Of a stretch of DNA of 35,198 nt, positions 1-8,544 are shown piece after piece. The notes below the pieces were generated by a model that had not been told where the DNA came from, ran no database searches, and saw only the letters and a list, made by a program, of their open reading frames with translations. This stretch comes from Firmicutes bacterium UBA4795. Lineage in GTDB: Bacteria > Bacillota > Desulfotomaculia > Desulfotomaculales > Nap2-2B. The position numbers and the translations under genes are program-made. Numbering within the stretch: position 1 is the stretch's first letter; each line of letters starts with the position of its first letter. Location of the stretch: positions 107,530-142,727 of the forward strand of contig DHGP01000018.1 in NCBI GenBank assembly GCA_002402825.1, given 5' to 3'.

Positions 1-762
1 CACCTCCATGGGATTGGTTTCATCTAAGATTTTATCTATTTCTTTTTGGAATTTCTCTGGCACCTTTGGCTTAATGACGTTTTTGAGCCAGATAATAAGC
101 TGTTGGAATTCTTCCGGAGAAAGCTTTCTTAAGACGCCAATTAACTGGTGCAAACGCTTGACTAATTCAGGGTAGCTACTCTTTTGATCTAAAACAAAGA
201 TACTGGAGATAAGGTTTGCTGCCTGGCAAAGATCTTCTTTGCGGTAGCGATTGACATCAAAGAGTATGTAGCAGAAGTTTAGAACGTGCTGTTCAAATTT
301 CCGGTAAGAGCTAAGTGTTTCTTTAAAGTTTGGAGCCGCTGTCCAGGCAGGGGCACCGTTATAAAGCACTGCCGGGATGACCGGCGGCAAACGAAAGTCT
401 TTTCTTTCTCTTTTTTCTTTGGGGGTGTTGTTGTAAACATCTCGCCAGATTTCCACCATGTAAAGGAGTAGCCGGAAGGGCATCAGGTAATCTACGGTAG
501 ACTGCAGCTCCAGCAGGACGTAAAAGATGGCGCTGGTATCTTCTGTCCGGAGCAGGTAGACGATGTCTGCTTCCTTTTCGCTGAAGTCCTGCAGGACGTA
601 TGATTTTTCTAGCCTGACCAGGTTGCTTTCGTCAATTTCTCCGGCCCAATTTTCCCGGACAAAGGTTTTGATGAGTTGGAGAAATGTCTTCTTGTTGGCC
701 AGAAGCTGACGGTAGCCTTTGTCGTGGGGATGGTGTTGTTTTTTGTCCTCATTTCCTAGCAC
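1..762 (-). CDS. Rpn family PD-(D/E)XK nuclease / putative transposase (C-terminus cut by window edge)
   Basis: An open frame on the minus strand runs from GTG at 762 to the left edge with no stop (254 codons seen). The N-terminus carries the family hallmark HPHDKGYRQLLANKKTF (residues 11-27). It is followed by a PD-(D/E)XK-like core with Asp66 in EADIVYL and Glu85-x-Gln87 in LLELQS, then LMPFRLLLYM. This matches the transposase_31/Rpn family of recombination-promoting nucleases. A GAAGGGA ribosome binding site lies about 8 nt before the GTG and a TATAAT box lies further upstream. The gene follows pseI in the same direction but has its own start signals, so it looks like a separate insertion at the end of the glycosylation genes. 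Whether the missing C-terminus is intact cannot be seen. Confidence 0.85.
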   Translation of the reverse strand, partial: MLGNEDKKQHHPHDKGYRQLLANKKTFLQLIKTFVRENWAGEIDESNLVRLEKSYVLQDFSEKEADIVYLLRTEDTSAIFYVLLELQSTVDYLMPFRLLLYMVEIWRDVYNNTPKEKRERKDFRLPPVIPAVLYNGAPAWTAAPNFKETLSSYRKFEQHVLNFCYILFDVNRYRKEDLCQAANLISSIFVLDQKSSYPELVKRLHQLIGVLRKLSPEEFQQLIIWLKNVIKPKVPEKFQKEIDKILDETNPMEV

Positions 763-786
763 GGAACTAATCCCTTCTTTAGAGGT

Positions 787-792
787 ATTATA
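787..792 (-). promoter_or_regulatory. Possible -10 box (TATAAT) for the Rpn-family gene
   Basis: Read on the minus strand, 792-787 is a perfect TATAAT, 24 nt before the GTG at 762. No convincing -35 hexamer lies 16-18 nt upstream, so this is a weak call. The rest of the 763-954 spacer is AT-rich and holds no other recognisable signal, and no clear terminator after pseI. Confidence 0.3.
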
Positions 793-954
793 CCATATAT
801 TTTTTAGGAAAGGTACCAAAAGTTTAGTTTTAAAAAGGGAGATATCTTGCGCCTTTCTTGTTCTATTCCCTGCCAAACACGGGAATAGATTAGAGCATGG
901 CATGGGCAGAAAGATCAGACTGACCTTATGGTAAAAAATGTATTGTTAGAGACG

Positions 955-2013
955 CTACTCATAAGAAATCAATGACCAATCAAGCGGCGTTCCTGCAGGA
1001 ATATCACTGGCAGCCCTTCGTCCAATGACGTCTTTCCAATGACGCGGGTGTAATCCCAGGGCAGGCCGGATGGAACGAATGTTTGTATCCGTAAAAATTT
1101 CCCCGGCGTGTATATCTTTAACTACGTATAAAGAACGTCTAAAAATTTTGCTTTTCGACTCCAGTTCGCTCATTCCATAATGAATCTTTCCCAGAGCCCT
1201 CTCAGTAATTCGAACAGCCTCAACCATAGCTTTAAACTCGTATGGTTCTAAAGAAAAAGTGCTATCCGGACCTGGAACAGTTCGGGACAGGGTTAAGTGT
1301 TTTTCTATCATGCAAGCACCTAAAGCCACCGCCGCAAGAGGTACGCTTATCCCTTGCGTATGATCGGACAGACCAACCGGCAGATTAAATGTTTCGGACA
1401 AGTGAGGAATGGTTCGGAGATTCATTTCTTCAGGCGGGGCTGGATAAGCGCTGGTGCATTTAAGAAGAGCAATCTGGTTTGCTCCGGCGCCACGAGCAAC
1501 ACGAACAGCTTCTTCAATCTCACCCAGGGTAGCCATACCCGTGGAAATAATTAAAGGCTTGCCAGTTAAAGCCATCTTTTCAATAAGCGGAAGATCAACT
1601 ATCTCAGGTGAGGCAACTTTATGTACAGGAACTCCCATTTCCTCCAGAAAGTCAACGGCTGTAGAATCAAAAGCGGTGGAAAAAAAACAAAGGCCTGTTT
1701 CCTCCGCTACTTTTTTAAACTCAGGCTGCCATTCCCAGGGCATGTACGCCTGAGAATAAAGATCGTAAAGTGTGCGGCCGTCCCATAGTGTCCCACCACC
1801 AATAAGAAACTCTGTCCTTTTACTTTTAACGGTTATGGTATCAGGTGTATATGTCTGGAATTTGACCGCATCAGCGCCGGCTTCTTTGGCAGCTTTGATA
1901 AGTTCTACTGCTTGTTCAAATTTCTGGTTGTGGTTTGCTGAGATCTCGGCCACAATGAAAACGGGTTCCGTTGGGCCAATACGCCACCCGTTGACTTCGA
2001 TATATGGTATCAC
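955..2013 (-). CDS. pseI: Pseudaminic acid synthase (NeuB family)
   Basis: 352 residues. It condenses a 2,4-diacetamido-2,4,6-trideoxy-L-altrose sugar with phosphoenolpyruvate to form pseudaminic acid in the cytoplasm. The NeuB TIM-barrel (about residues 20-270) contains FIVAEISANHNQ (19-30) and GADAVKFQTY. It is followed by a C-terminal SAF (antifreeze-like) domain (about 285-350, RRSLYVVKDIHAGE). The insert GGTLWDGRTLYDLYSQAYMP (73-92) is typical of PseI rather than sialic acid NeuB or legionaminic LegI, and the pseB and pseH neighbours agree. The start is GTG with only a weak ribosome binding site. The GTG overlaps the TGA of a 30-codon frame just upstream, which suggests translational coupling. 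It is the last pse gene here. Confidence 0.9.
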   Translation of the reverse strand: MIPYIEVNGWRIGPTEPVFIVAEISANHNQKFEQAVELIKAAKEAGADAVKFQTYTPDTITVKSKRTEFLIGGGTLWDGRTLYDLYSQAYMPWEWQPEFKKVAEETGLCFFSTAFDSTAVDFLEEMGVPVHKVASPEIVDLPLIEKMALTGKPLIISTGMATLGEIEEAVRVARGAGANQIALLKCTSAYPAPPEEMNLRTIPHLSETFNLPVGLSDHTQGISVPLAAVALGACMIEKHLTLSRTVPGPDSTFSLEPYEFKAMVEAVRITERALGKIHYGMSELESKSKIFRRSLYVVKDIHAGEIFTDTNIRSIRPALGLHPRHWKDVIGRRAASDIPAGTPLDWSLISYE

Positions 2014-2102
2014 CTTATATACACCAAGCCTTCTGGTCCTGATGGGGTGAACAGGTTTGAGGACTTATGCAGCAGGACAGGCTCAATGTCTTCCTTAAAC
2101 AT
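2010..2102 (-). CDS. 30-residue open frame between pseH and pseI (micro-ORF or gene remnant)
   Basis: The ATG at 2102-2100 overlaps the end of pseH (ATGTTTAA contains the pseH TAA). The TGA at 2012-2010 overlaps the GTG start of pseI (GTGA). The frame fills the gap between the two genes exactly, starting MFKEDIEPVL and ending EGLVYIR. I do not recognise the peptide. It could be a coupling peptide, the C-terminal stump of a lost pse gene (pseC, pseF and pseG are missing here), or chance. Confidence 0.3.
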   Translation of the reverse strand: MFKEDIEPVLLHKSSNLFTPSGPEGLVYIR

Positions 2103-2718
2103 ATATTTTCTTCCTCGCTATTTCTTCCTCAGTAATGCCCATAACTTTTTTTATTCTCTCCCGGTGCTTGTTAACCCAATCGTCTTTTAATACAGCCAGC
2201 CTTATCACGTCATAATACCGGTTATCCCTGAAAATATGCTGTTTGAAATAGCCTTCCTCGGCAAAGCCAAATTTTTTATAAAACCTAATGGCTGGTTTAT
2301 TAAAAGCAAGTACTTCACAGTTTAATTTATTTAAGTTCAGATCGAAAAAAACATAATCAAGAATAGCAAACTCAACCCTCGAGCCAATCCCTTTACCTTG
2401 TAGCCTTAAATCTCCCATATAAATTCCCCAAAATGCCCGCCTGTTTTTTAAATCAATATCATACAGATATACCAAGCCTATTTTCTTGATCCCATCATCG
2501 GAAAAAATCCAATACCTTACGCTGGGATCTCTTGATATTTTCTGATACCAGGCCAGGTGTTCTTCGGGAGAAATAATGTGATTAGTATACATATTATTTC
2601 TTATTTCATCCTGATTTCGCCAGGTACGGATGAGTTCAGGATCAACTTCACTGATGGGAAGAAATATGATAAGGCTTTCCCCTTTTATCCCTTCAATTAT
2701 ATTGGTATCATAACTCAC
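2095..2718 (-). CDS. pseH: PseH-type GNAT N-acetyltransferase
   Basis: 207 residues, single GNAT fold. PseH acetylates the C4 amine of UDP-4-amino-4,6-dideoxy-N-acetyl-altrosamine using acetyl-CoA, the third step of the CMP-pseudaminate pathway. The acetyl-CoA binding loop RLQGKGIG is at residues 105-112. The later NKPAIRFYKKFGFAEEG stretch is the usual GNAT C-terminal signature, and the N-terminal TWRN (32-35) is typical of flagellar nucleotide-sugar acetyltransferases. It starts with GTG behind AGAGAGGT, 8 nt away. It lies 63 nt after pseB. The function is assigned from family plus context, because the GNAT fold alone would allow other amino-sugar acetyltransferases. Confidence 0.8.
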   Translation of the reverse strand: MSYDTNIIEGIKGESLIIFLPISEVDPELIRTWRNQDEIRNNMYTNHIISPEEHLAWYQKISRDPSVRYWIFSDDGIKKIGLVYLYDIDLKNRRAFWGIYMGDLRLQGKGIGSRVEFAILDYVFFDLNLNKLNCEVLAFNKPAIRFYKKFGFAEEGYFKQHIFRDNRYYDVIRLAVLKDDWVNKHRERIKKVMGITEEEIARKKIYV

Positions 2719-2781
2719 ATTTAATACCTCTCTCGGTAAGGCTTTTAAAATCTACTCGCTTCTTTGAAAAAAAATGAATCC

Positions 2782-3768
2782 TCAGGAAAAGATGTTCTCT
2801 GCCAATAATAACTCCTGCAATTGCTCTACCTCAAACCATTGCTCATTGCTGTTGCTTGCGTACTCCCACCCTTCCGGCACTAGCCTGCCCTGGCTCCAGT
2901 TGCCAGTGCTCCAAAAGGGAAAAGAAGGTTTAATCACATAGAATTTTCCTAAATCTAATGTATTGCGCGCCTCGTCTTTAGAAATGAGAACCTCATGGAT
3001 CTTTTCCCCTGGCCGGATGCCGATATATTTGATGTCACATTCGGTGCAGATTGCTTTCGCCAGGTCCACAATGCGCATGCTGGGAATTTTAGGGACAAAC
3101 ACTTCGCCGCCATGCATTATTTCCAGGCAATGCAAGACGAAATTTACTCCTTGCTCCAGAGTAATCCAAAAGCGGGTCATCCGTTCATCGGTAACGGTAA
3201 CCATACCCGTTTCTCTTTGTTTTAAAAACAGCGGAACAACGCTACCCCGGCTGCCGACCACGTTTCCGTAACGTACCACGCTGAATTTAGTCCCCCCGCC
3301 AGCGTAAGAGTTGCCCGCCACCACCAGTTTTTCCAGGCAGAGCTTGGTGGCGCCGTAAAGGTTGACCGGACTAACAGCCTTGTCTGTGCTCAGAGCAATC
3401 AACTGCTGCACGCCGTTGTCAATAGCGGCGTCAATGACGTTTTGCGTGCCAATGATGTTGGTCTGAACCGCTTCAAAAGGATTGTACTCTGCTGCCGGCA
3501 CCTGCTTTAGGGCCGCGGCATGAACGACATAATCCACCCCGTGAAAAGCCCGGTACAGGCGGCCCTTATCCCGCACGTCACCAATAAAATACCTCAGGCA
3601 AGGATACTTCTTCTGGCTGAAGGCTTGCTGCATCTCAAATTGCTTTAACTCATCGCGGCTAAGGATAATCAGCCGTTTTGGTTTAAACCGGGAGAGCACA
3701 ATTTCCACAAACTTCCGGCCGAAAGAGCCTGTTCCTCCGGTAATTAAGATGCTTTTTCCATTAAACAT
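2782..3768 (-). CDS. pseB: UDP-N-acetylglucosamine 4,6-dehydratase (inverting)
   Basis: 328 residues, extended SDR fold. It catalyses the first pathway step, converting UDP-GlcNAc to the 4-keto-6-deoxy-L-arabino sugar. Visible signatures are the NAD(P) loop GGTGSFG (11-17), the GDVRD motif (63-67), the HAAALKQVP motif (83-91), STDK (127-130), and the catalytic Tyr138 and Lys142 in YGATK. These are characteristic of PseB/FlaA1. The ATG sits behind a GGGGA ribosome binding site, 22 nt after the Maf gene stop, so the genes are probably cotranscribed. pseC, which normally comes next, is not present; pseH follows instead. Confidence 0.93.
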   Translation of the reverse strand: MFNGKSILITGGTGSFGRKFVEIVLSRFKPKRLIILSRDELKQFEMQQAFSQKKYPCLRYFIGDVRDKGRLYRAFHGVDYVVHAAALKQVPAAEYNPFEAVQTNIIGTQNVIDAAIDNGVQQLIALSTDKAVSPVNLYGATKLCLEKLVVAGNSYAGGGTKFSVVRYGNVVGSRGSVVPLFLKQRETGMVTVTDERMTRFWITLEQGVNFVLHCLEIMHGGEVFVPKIPSMRIVDLAKAICTECDIKYIGIRPGEKIHEVLISKDEARNTLDLGKFYVIKPSFPFWSTGNWSQGRLVPEGWEYASNSNEQWFEVEQLQELLLAENIFS

Positions 3769-3790
3769 TTCAATTCCCCGCGTTTCTATT

Positions 3791-5623
3791 TTATATAAGG
3801 TCTAAGGCAGATTTAATCCACCTGCCCACCTCTTCAGAAGCTTTCCTGATTTCCTGGTATAAACTTAAAGATAGTCCGGCAATCTGGCGGGATCTGGTCA
3901 GAGGATGAAACCCCTCTTCTTCACCTGCCCGCAAAAGCTTCTGGTAGGCGGGCTGAAAGATGTATTCCAGCCAGAAAAATGCCTTCTCACAGGCGAAAAT
4001 TTTCCGGTCGATTTTTTTTAACTTTTCTTTAGCCGTAGTTACCTTTTCTGACGGCGGCAGTTCCTCTAAGGCAAATAAATCGACCAGCTTTTGCGCCACC
4101 CTGGCTCCCAGTTGGGCATACCTTTTTATTCCGCGGATTTGCTGTAAAGTTTCTTTCAGGTTAGCTTTTATGTTTTGCCTTATCTCTGGAGAAATTTCTT
4201 TTCTAACCACCGCTTTTTTTATTGTTTCTTCTATAGGATAGCTTTTGGTTAAATACAGCGCAATGGCTTTTTGCAAGCTCATCTCCTCGGTTCCATTAAT
4301 CCTTGCCCCGCCTTCCGTGGCGTTAATTATTTTGATCGCTTCGCTTATCTTGGGAATTTCTTCTTCAAACCAGTGCAAAAAACAGGCCAGAGAAAGGCTG
4401 GTCTTTACTTTGCCGCCGCCAAAGCCTTCCACCTCTACTAGATGCTCGTTAGGTTGTGCCATGCACCCCTTATAGATTGTTTTTTGAGAGTGGGTTTTGC
4501 CGTCAGGGGCATAAGCCAGGTCCTGCCCGATAAAAATGATGGGATTTAATCCCAGTTGCCCGGCCAGGCTAAAGCAGGTATTGGCCACCGACGGGCCGGA
4601 TTTCAGGTAAGTTCTTTTTTCACCGGTCAAGGAATCCAGCCAGGAGATAAAGTAGGGGTTATACGCCCCTACAATTTTGGGGCCTTTAAAATTTACCGGG
4701 ATGCTTTTATATACCACCGGATCAAAAACCAGGACTGCGTTTTTTGCCTCTACTTCAGCAAAGGCTTTTCCGTTGGCTTCGCCGCCGTCTACCGAAACCA
4801 ATAGGTGTGGCTCTATGCCTGTATTTAAAACTGCTTTTACGGCAGTGCCCGCGGCAATGATCAGGGCTTTATCTTTTACCTGCTGGAGAAGGTGAATATT
4901 TTTATCCAAGGAAGGCCCGGCAGAAACGATTATTCCCGGGATGCCTTGAAGGGAGTCTGATAAAATGCTTACGTCAGGAGCATAAAGGGTTTCCGCCAGG
5001 TTAAATAAAAAATTTTCTGTCCACTGGGCCGAAAAACGCATGATGGTGTTTAAATCCAGAATATGATCAATAAGGCAGTCGGTTAACTCCTTTTCCATTA
5101 ACTGAAAAGAATCAGTGGCCTTTCTTGTTACCGGGAAATAAGCGTAAAACTTAACCTTTTCCGGCCGGTAGTGGTCTATGTGTTTTCTAATTAAAGAAAA
5201 TATTTCGCTTCGCTCTGCGCCAAAGTAAAAAATAAAGTTTTCTTTAGTTAACAAAGGAGAGAAATCAATTACTTCCAGGGCCGTTTTAAAAGTTTTCGGA
5301 TCAGGCTCGCAGGCAATTATTTTTGTTTTGGGGTAAAGCTGGCTGAGCCGGTGCAGGTGATAGCCCAGGCCGATGCCGCAGACAATCAGGGTGTCGTCTG
5401 GTTCAGGGTAAATGTCCTGCGCCCATCTGGCCGCTTCTCTTAAAGGGTTATAGGGGGAGTGCAGGTAAAAGGTTTGTCCTTCCCGCTGTACTTTTAAAGT
5501 AGGCTGACCGCTTCTGGCCAGTTCAACGGCCCCTTCGGCTTCTATATTTTCTAATTTGTCTGCCAGCTCCGGATATCTTTCCTTGATCAGGTTCAGGTTA
5601 CCCTCAAAAACAGATGCTTTCAT
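3791..5623 (-). CDS. maf: Maf (motility accessory factor) flagellin nonulosonic acid transferase
   Basis: 610 residues, the usual size of Maf/DUF115 (MptE-like) proteins. The central domain contains GIPGIIVSAGPSLDKN (about 227-242), AGTAVKAVLNTGIEPHLLVSVDGG and the downstream FIGQDLAYAPDGKTH, which together are the Maf signature. Maf enzymes transfer activated pseudaminic or legionaminic acid onto Ser/Thr of flagellin in the cytoplasm before export. The ATG overlaps the stop of the previous gene by four bases (ATGA), giving tight translational coupling. Its position between the filament genes and pseB-pseH-pseI fits the role well. The donor sugar is inferred from context. Confidence 0.88.
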   Translation of the reverse strand: MKASVFEGNLNLIKERYPELADKLENIEAEGAVELARSGQPTLKVQREGQTFYLHSPYNPLREAARWAQDIYPEPDDTLIVCGIGLGYHLHRLSQLYPKTKIIACEPDPKTFKTALEVIDFSPLLTKENFIFYFGAERSEIFSLIRKHIDHYRPEKVKFYAYFPVTRKATDSFQLMEKELTDCLIDHILDLNTIMRFSAQWTENFLFNLAETLYAPDVSILSDSLQGIPGIIVSAGPSLDKNIHLLQQVKDKALIIAAGTAVKAVLNTGIEPHLLVSVDGGEANGKAFAEVEAKNAVLVFDPVVYKSIPVNFKGPKIVGAYNPYFISWLDSLTGEKRTYLKSGPSVANTCFSLAGQLGLNPIIFIGQDLAYAPDGKTHSQKTIYKGCMAQPNEHLVEVEGFGGGKVKTSLSLACFLHWFEEEIPKISEAIKIINATEGGARINGTEEMSLQKAIALYLTKSYPIEETIKKAVVRKEISPEIRQNIKANLKETLQQIRGIKRYAQLGARVAQKLVDLFALEELPPSEKVTTAKEKLKKIDRKIFACEKAFFWLEYIFQPAYQKLLRAGEEEGFHPLTRSRQIAGLSLSLYQEIRKASEEVGRWIKSALDLI

Positions 5624-6030
5624 TCTGTCTCATCCTGGAAGTAATTTTGTTTGGTGCCGATTATTTCATCTTTAATTAACTGGACAAAAGGCGCCAGTTC
5701 ATATTCCAGCAAATCGCTGATCAAGACGTAATCGCTGTTTTCCCAGGCATTAAGGAGCGAGCTGAGAATTTCGCCCAGCTTTTCAATTTCTTCGTTTAAA
5801 CTCCTTTGGCTGCCCTGGTAAAGCAGCTGGGAGTTTAGTTTTTGCAAAACCAGCGCCAGCCATCGCAGGCCTTCCACAGCCTGGACAAAGTAGCCGGAAG
5901 CCTCGGCCTCCTGCCCGCTTTGAATCAATTCGGCAATGGCGGCCAGCCCCTTGGCCAGGCGAGGCAGATATTCTTCTGAAGTAGCAAAGATGTCAAGGGC
6001 CTGTTTTTCATTTTTCTCTTCCATAAACAA
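5620..6030 (-). CDS. Small helical flagellar-cluster protein, unknown function
   Basis: 136 residues, almost entirely predicted alpha-helical, acidic, with no signal peptide or membrane segment. I do not recognise a domain with confidence. Small helical proteins in this place, between fliS/fliT and maf, are often uncharacterised accessory or chaperone-like factors. Translation probably begins at TTG 6030, because AGGAG at 6039-6043 is 8 nt from that TTG but 14 nt from the in-frame ATG at 6024. Its stop overlaps the maf ATG (ATGA), so its dosage is tied to Maf. A role in flagellin handling or glycosylation is inference only. Confidence 0.65.
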   Translation of the reverse strand: MFMEEKNEKQALDIFATSEEYLPRLAKGLAAIAELIQSGQEAEASGYFVQAVEGLRWLALVLQKLNSQLLYQGSQRSLNEEIEKLGEILSSLLNAWENSDYVLISDLLEYELAPFVQLIKDEIIGTKQNYFQDETE

Positions 6031-6042
6031 TTTTTCTGCTCC

Positions 6043-6432
6043 TTATATGTTTCTTTGGATAAATCTGGGCGTGGGAAGAAATGTTTTGTGGTAGGCATGG
6101 AGTATTTCTTTTATTTTTTGCCACTCGCTTAACCCGGCCAGGCTTTCCTGCCTTTTTTCACTAATCAGCGCGGCTGCCCGGTCGCTGGTTTCTTTTACTT
6201 CTCTGATTATTTCAATGAGCCCAACAATATCTTCTTTTTTTCGGTTCTTTATTGTCCCCGCAAAATCATTACTGCTCGTTATTATAGTAAGCCTTTCTTT
6301 TAGTTGCGTAAATTCTCCCAGCAGCTGCTCAGCCTTAACCCAGTCGCCTTCTTTTCCAGCTGCTGCCAGGAAAGAGAATAATTCTTTTAACTTTAACAAG
6401 CCTTCTTTGATCTCCTGGTAGTTCTTTTCCAT
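6043..6432 (-). CDS. FliT/FlgN-like small helical protein, probable export chaperone
   Basis: 129 residues, helical, rich in Lys/Glu, with no membrane segments. It sits directly after fliS, where fliT encodes the FliD export chaperone in many bacteria. The length and the N-terminal helical pattern (LLKLKELFSFLAAAGKEGDW) suit a FliT-like four-helix chaperone, but sequence similarity is too weak for a firm name. The ATG has GGAAGG 7 nt upstream. The gene is 18 nt after fliS and 12 nt before the next gene, within one apparent operon. Confidence 0.6.
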   Translation of the reverse strand: MEKNYQEIKEGLLKLKELFSFLAAAGKEGDWVKAEQLLGEFTQLKERLTIITSSNDFAGTIKNRKKEDIVGLIEIIREVKETSDRAAALISEKRQESLAGLSEWQKIKEILHAYHKTFLPTPRFIQRNI

Positions 6433-6450
6433 AAATAAACCTTCCGGGTT

Positions 6451-6819
6451 TTATTTTACCCTGCAAACACCTTGTGCCCAGGCTGCTCTTATCTCGCTTA
6501 ACAATTCAGCAACCTCAGTTAAGATCTGAGGATCTTTTTTTATGTTCGCTTGGATCAACCGGTAATTTATATATTCGTATAAACGTTCTAGATTACCGGC
6601 AATTTCTCCTGCTTGCAGGTTTAAACCAATCCGCAATTCATTTAAAATCTTTTGTGCATTGCCGAGCGAGGCGTTTGCCCGGCTCAGTTCCCCCCTTTCG
6701 ATGGCCCCTTTTCCCTCGGCGATAAACCTCAACGCCCCGTCATAGAGCATCAAAACTAGTTTTTCCGGCGGGGCGGTGGTAACGGAGTTTTGCTGGTAAG
6801 CTAATCGCTGGCTGAGCAT
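6451..6819 (-). CDS. fliS: Flagellin export chaperone FliS
   Basis: 122 residues, the normal FliS length. FliS binds the C-terminus of flagellin in the cytoplasm, prevents premature polymerisation and delivers it to the export gate. Family features seen are the N-terminal YQQNSVTTAPPEKLVLMLYDGA (residues 8-29, with the conserved T-x-P-x-x-L-v-x-M-L-Y-D) and LYEYINYRLIQAN (80-92). The start ATG has a strong AAAGGAGGAG site. It follows fliD by 19 nt, the standard fliD-fliS order. Confidence 0.95.
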   Translation of the reverse strand: MLSQRLAYQQNSVTTAPPEKLVLMLYDGALRFIAEGKGAIERGELSRANASLGNAQKILNELRIGLNLQAGEIAGNLERLYEYINYRLIQANIKKDPQILTEVAELLSEIRAAWAQGVCRVK

Positions 6820-6838
6820 TTTGCTCTCCTCCTTTAGT

Positions 6839-8530
6839 TTATTTAGTAAGAGCTGTTATCTGATTGTTTAACCAGTTGCTGGTGGCGTTAAACTGGGCCA
6901 GCATTTTTTCCATGACGGCAAACTGCTGTTCCATGTAGCGCTGGTGGATTTCCAGCCGTCTTTCCAGATCTTCAATGGATTTGTTTAACGTTTTTATTTC
7001 GTTTTCATAGGTTCTCTGGTGTAGGGGAATAAGTCCATTGCCCTCGTTAATCTGTTTATCTATTTCCGAAGTCAGGCGCACAGCCACGCCCTCACTGCTT
7101 TGGTTAAAAAGAGAGGAAAGTTGTTGCGGGTTGCTGGCAATTACAGAATTCAGTTTGGTTTCATTGATGGTCAGATTTCCGCTAGTATTGATGTTTAGGC
7201 CAACTTTACTCAGGGCATTGAAATTTTCTTCTCCTCCGGTTACTTGAGTAATGGCCTTACTTCTTAATGCCTGCTGCAAGGAGAAAAGGGAAATATCTCC
7301 GCTTAACTTGCCTTCTTTACTTAAACTGGTGGCAATCAGGTTTACTGCCTCGTTGTATTTACTTACAAAGTCTTTAATTTTGTTGAAAGGTGTTTCAGTG
7401 TCGGCCTTTATCTCTACAGTTGCCGTTCCTGTATTCAACAGGTTTAAGGTTACGCCTGGGATAACGCCGGTAACCTGGTTGGCGGTGCTGTAAAGATCTG
7501 CCCCGCCGTTTACTTCCGCGATAGTAAAGCGGGCGTTAGCCCCCGGCTCCTGGGTTGCGTTAAGCACCCCCAGGGCCTCCAGCAGGTTGCCGCTGGTGTC
7601 CTCCAGGCTGATGTTTATACTCCCTGTGTCTTTCGCCTGCAGAATTACTTTATCGGCCAGCGGATCGTAGCTGGCCGTTACTTTTGCCGCGGAGTTGTTG
7701 ATCCGGCCGAGCACATCGTTTAAGGTATCTTTTGTGGTGTCGTAGGAAATGCTTACCCCGTTAATTTTGAAAACCCCGCTGGTGGTGGAGGTGAGGGCTG
7801 TTTTCAAGCGGGCGTTGTCTAAAGCGACATCTGTTTTCACCATGCCCAGGCTGGCTGTGCTGGCTTTGGTGTAAGGACCGGCGCCTGCTACCGGCGCAGC
7901 CAGCAGACGGGTGGCAGTTAAAAAGTTGCTGGTGTCCGAGCCGCTGCCTAATTTTAAATTACCCTGATCGTTGCTGCTTAAAACCAGGCGGTCGGTTTCG
8001 TTGTTGTAGCTGGCCGTGACATTAGGGACGCTGGCGTTAATCCGGTTGATCACGTCGTTTAGTGTATCTACGCTGGCATCAATGGTAATGGCTACATTAT
8101 TAATGGTAAAAGTCCCGCTGATGGGGGTGAGGACAAACCCGGCGCTGGCGCTGTTTAATACTGCCGCCGGGTCAACAGGCTGGCCGAGGGAGTTTGTGCT
8201 CTGAACTCTGGTTGCCGTAGCCAGGCTGATGACATTTAAATGGTAGGCGCCTGTTAAGGCATCTGGAGTTGCTGTGGCCGTAACTATGCTCTGGTCGCTG
8301 GAAGTGGCTGTCCGGCCGGAAAAGGTGGCCGTTTGGGTAAGTTCACTTAAGCTATTCTTTAATGCCAAAAGCTTTGTATTGATTTCCCCCCAGGCTGCGC
8401 TTCTTGCTTCATTTACCTGGATTCTGCCCTGTAATCTTTCGAGGGGGCGTCTTTCCAGTTGCATTAAAGCATCAATAATGCTCTTTGTATCAATCCCGGA
8501 GGCAAGGCCGGTAAATTGGATAGAAGACAC
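6839..8530 (-). CDS. fliD: Flagellar filament cap protein FliD
   Basis: 563 residues. FliD pentamers cap the growing filament and fold exported flagellin subunits. The N-terminal D0 signature FTGLASGIDTKSIIDALMQLERRPL (residues 6-30) is clear, and the C-terminal helical region ends in SNWLNNQITALTK. The middle holds two flagellin hook-IN type repeats that resemble each other: FTINNVAITIDASVDTLNDV (about 139-158) and FKINGVSISYDTTKDTLNDV (about 249-268). Each is followed by INxS...VTASY. Translation starts at GTG 8530 behind GGGGGGAG. The gene follows flaG by 14 nt. Confidence 0.95.
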   Translation of the reverse strand: MSSIQFTGLASGIDTKSIIDALMQLERRPLERLQGRIQVNEARSAAWGEINTKLLALKNSLSELTQTATFSGRTATSSDQSIVTATATPDALTGAYHLNVISLATATRVQSTNSLGQPVDPAAVLNSASAGFVLTPISGTFTINNVAITIDASVDTLNDVINRINASVPNVTASYNNETDRLVLSSNDQGNLKLGSGSDTSNFLTATRLLAAPVAGAGPYTKASTASLGMVKTDVALDNARLKTALTSTTSGVFKINGVSISYDTTKDTLNDVLGRINNSAAKVTASYDPLADKVILQAKDTGSINISLEDTSGNLLEALGVLNATQEPGANARFTIAEVNGGADLYSTANQVTGVIPGVTLNLLNTGTATVEIKADTETPFNKIKDFVSKYNEAVNLIATSLSKEGKLSGDISLFSLQQALRSKAITQVTGGEENFNALSKVGLNINTSGNLTINETKLNSVIASNPQQLSSLFNQSSEGVAVRLTSEIDKQINEGNGLIPLHQRTYENEIKTLNKSIEDLERRLEIHQRYMEQQFAVMEKMLAQFNATSNWLNNQITALTK

Positions 8531-8544
8531 TGCTACTCCCCCCT

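Noticed and set aside
719..934. Plus-strand 71-codon frame in the spacer left of pseI
   Set aside because: Overlaps the start of the Rpn-family gene on the other strand and shows no ribosome binding site or family resemblance.
955..2013. N-acetylneuraminate or legionaminate synthase
   Set aside because: The GGTLWDGRTLYDLYSQAYMP stretch and the pseB/pseH neighbours fit PseI better.
1354..2050. Plus-strand frames across pseI
   Set aside because: Antisense shadows of a clearly conserved gene; no ribosome binding sites or recognisable domains.
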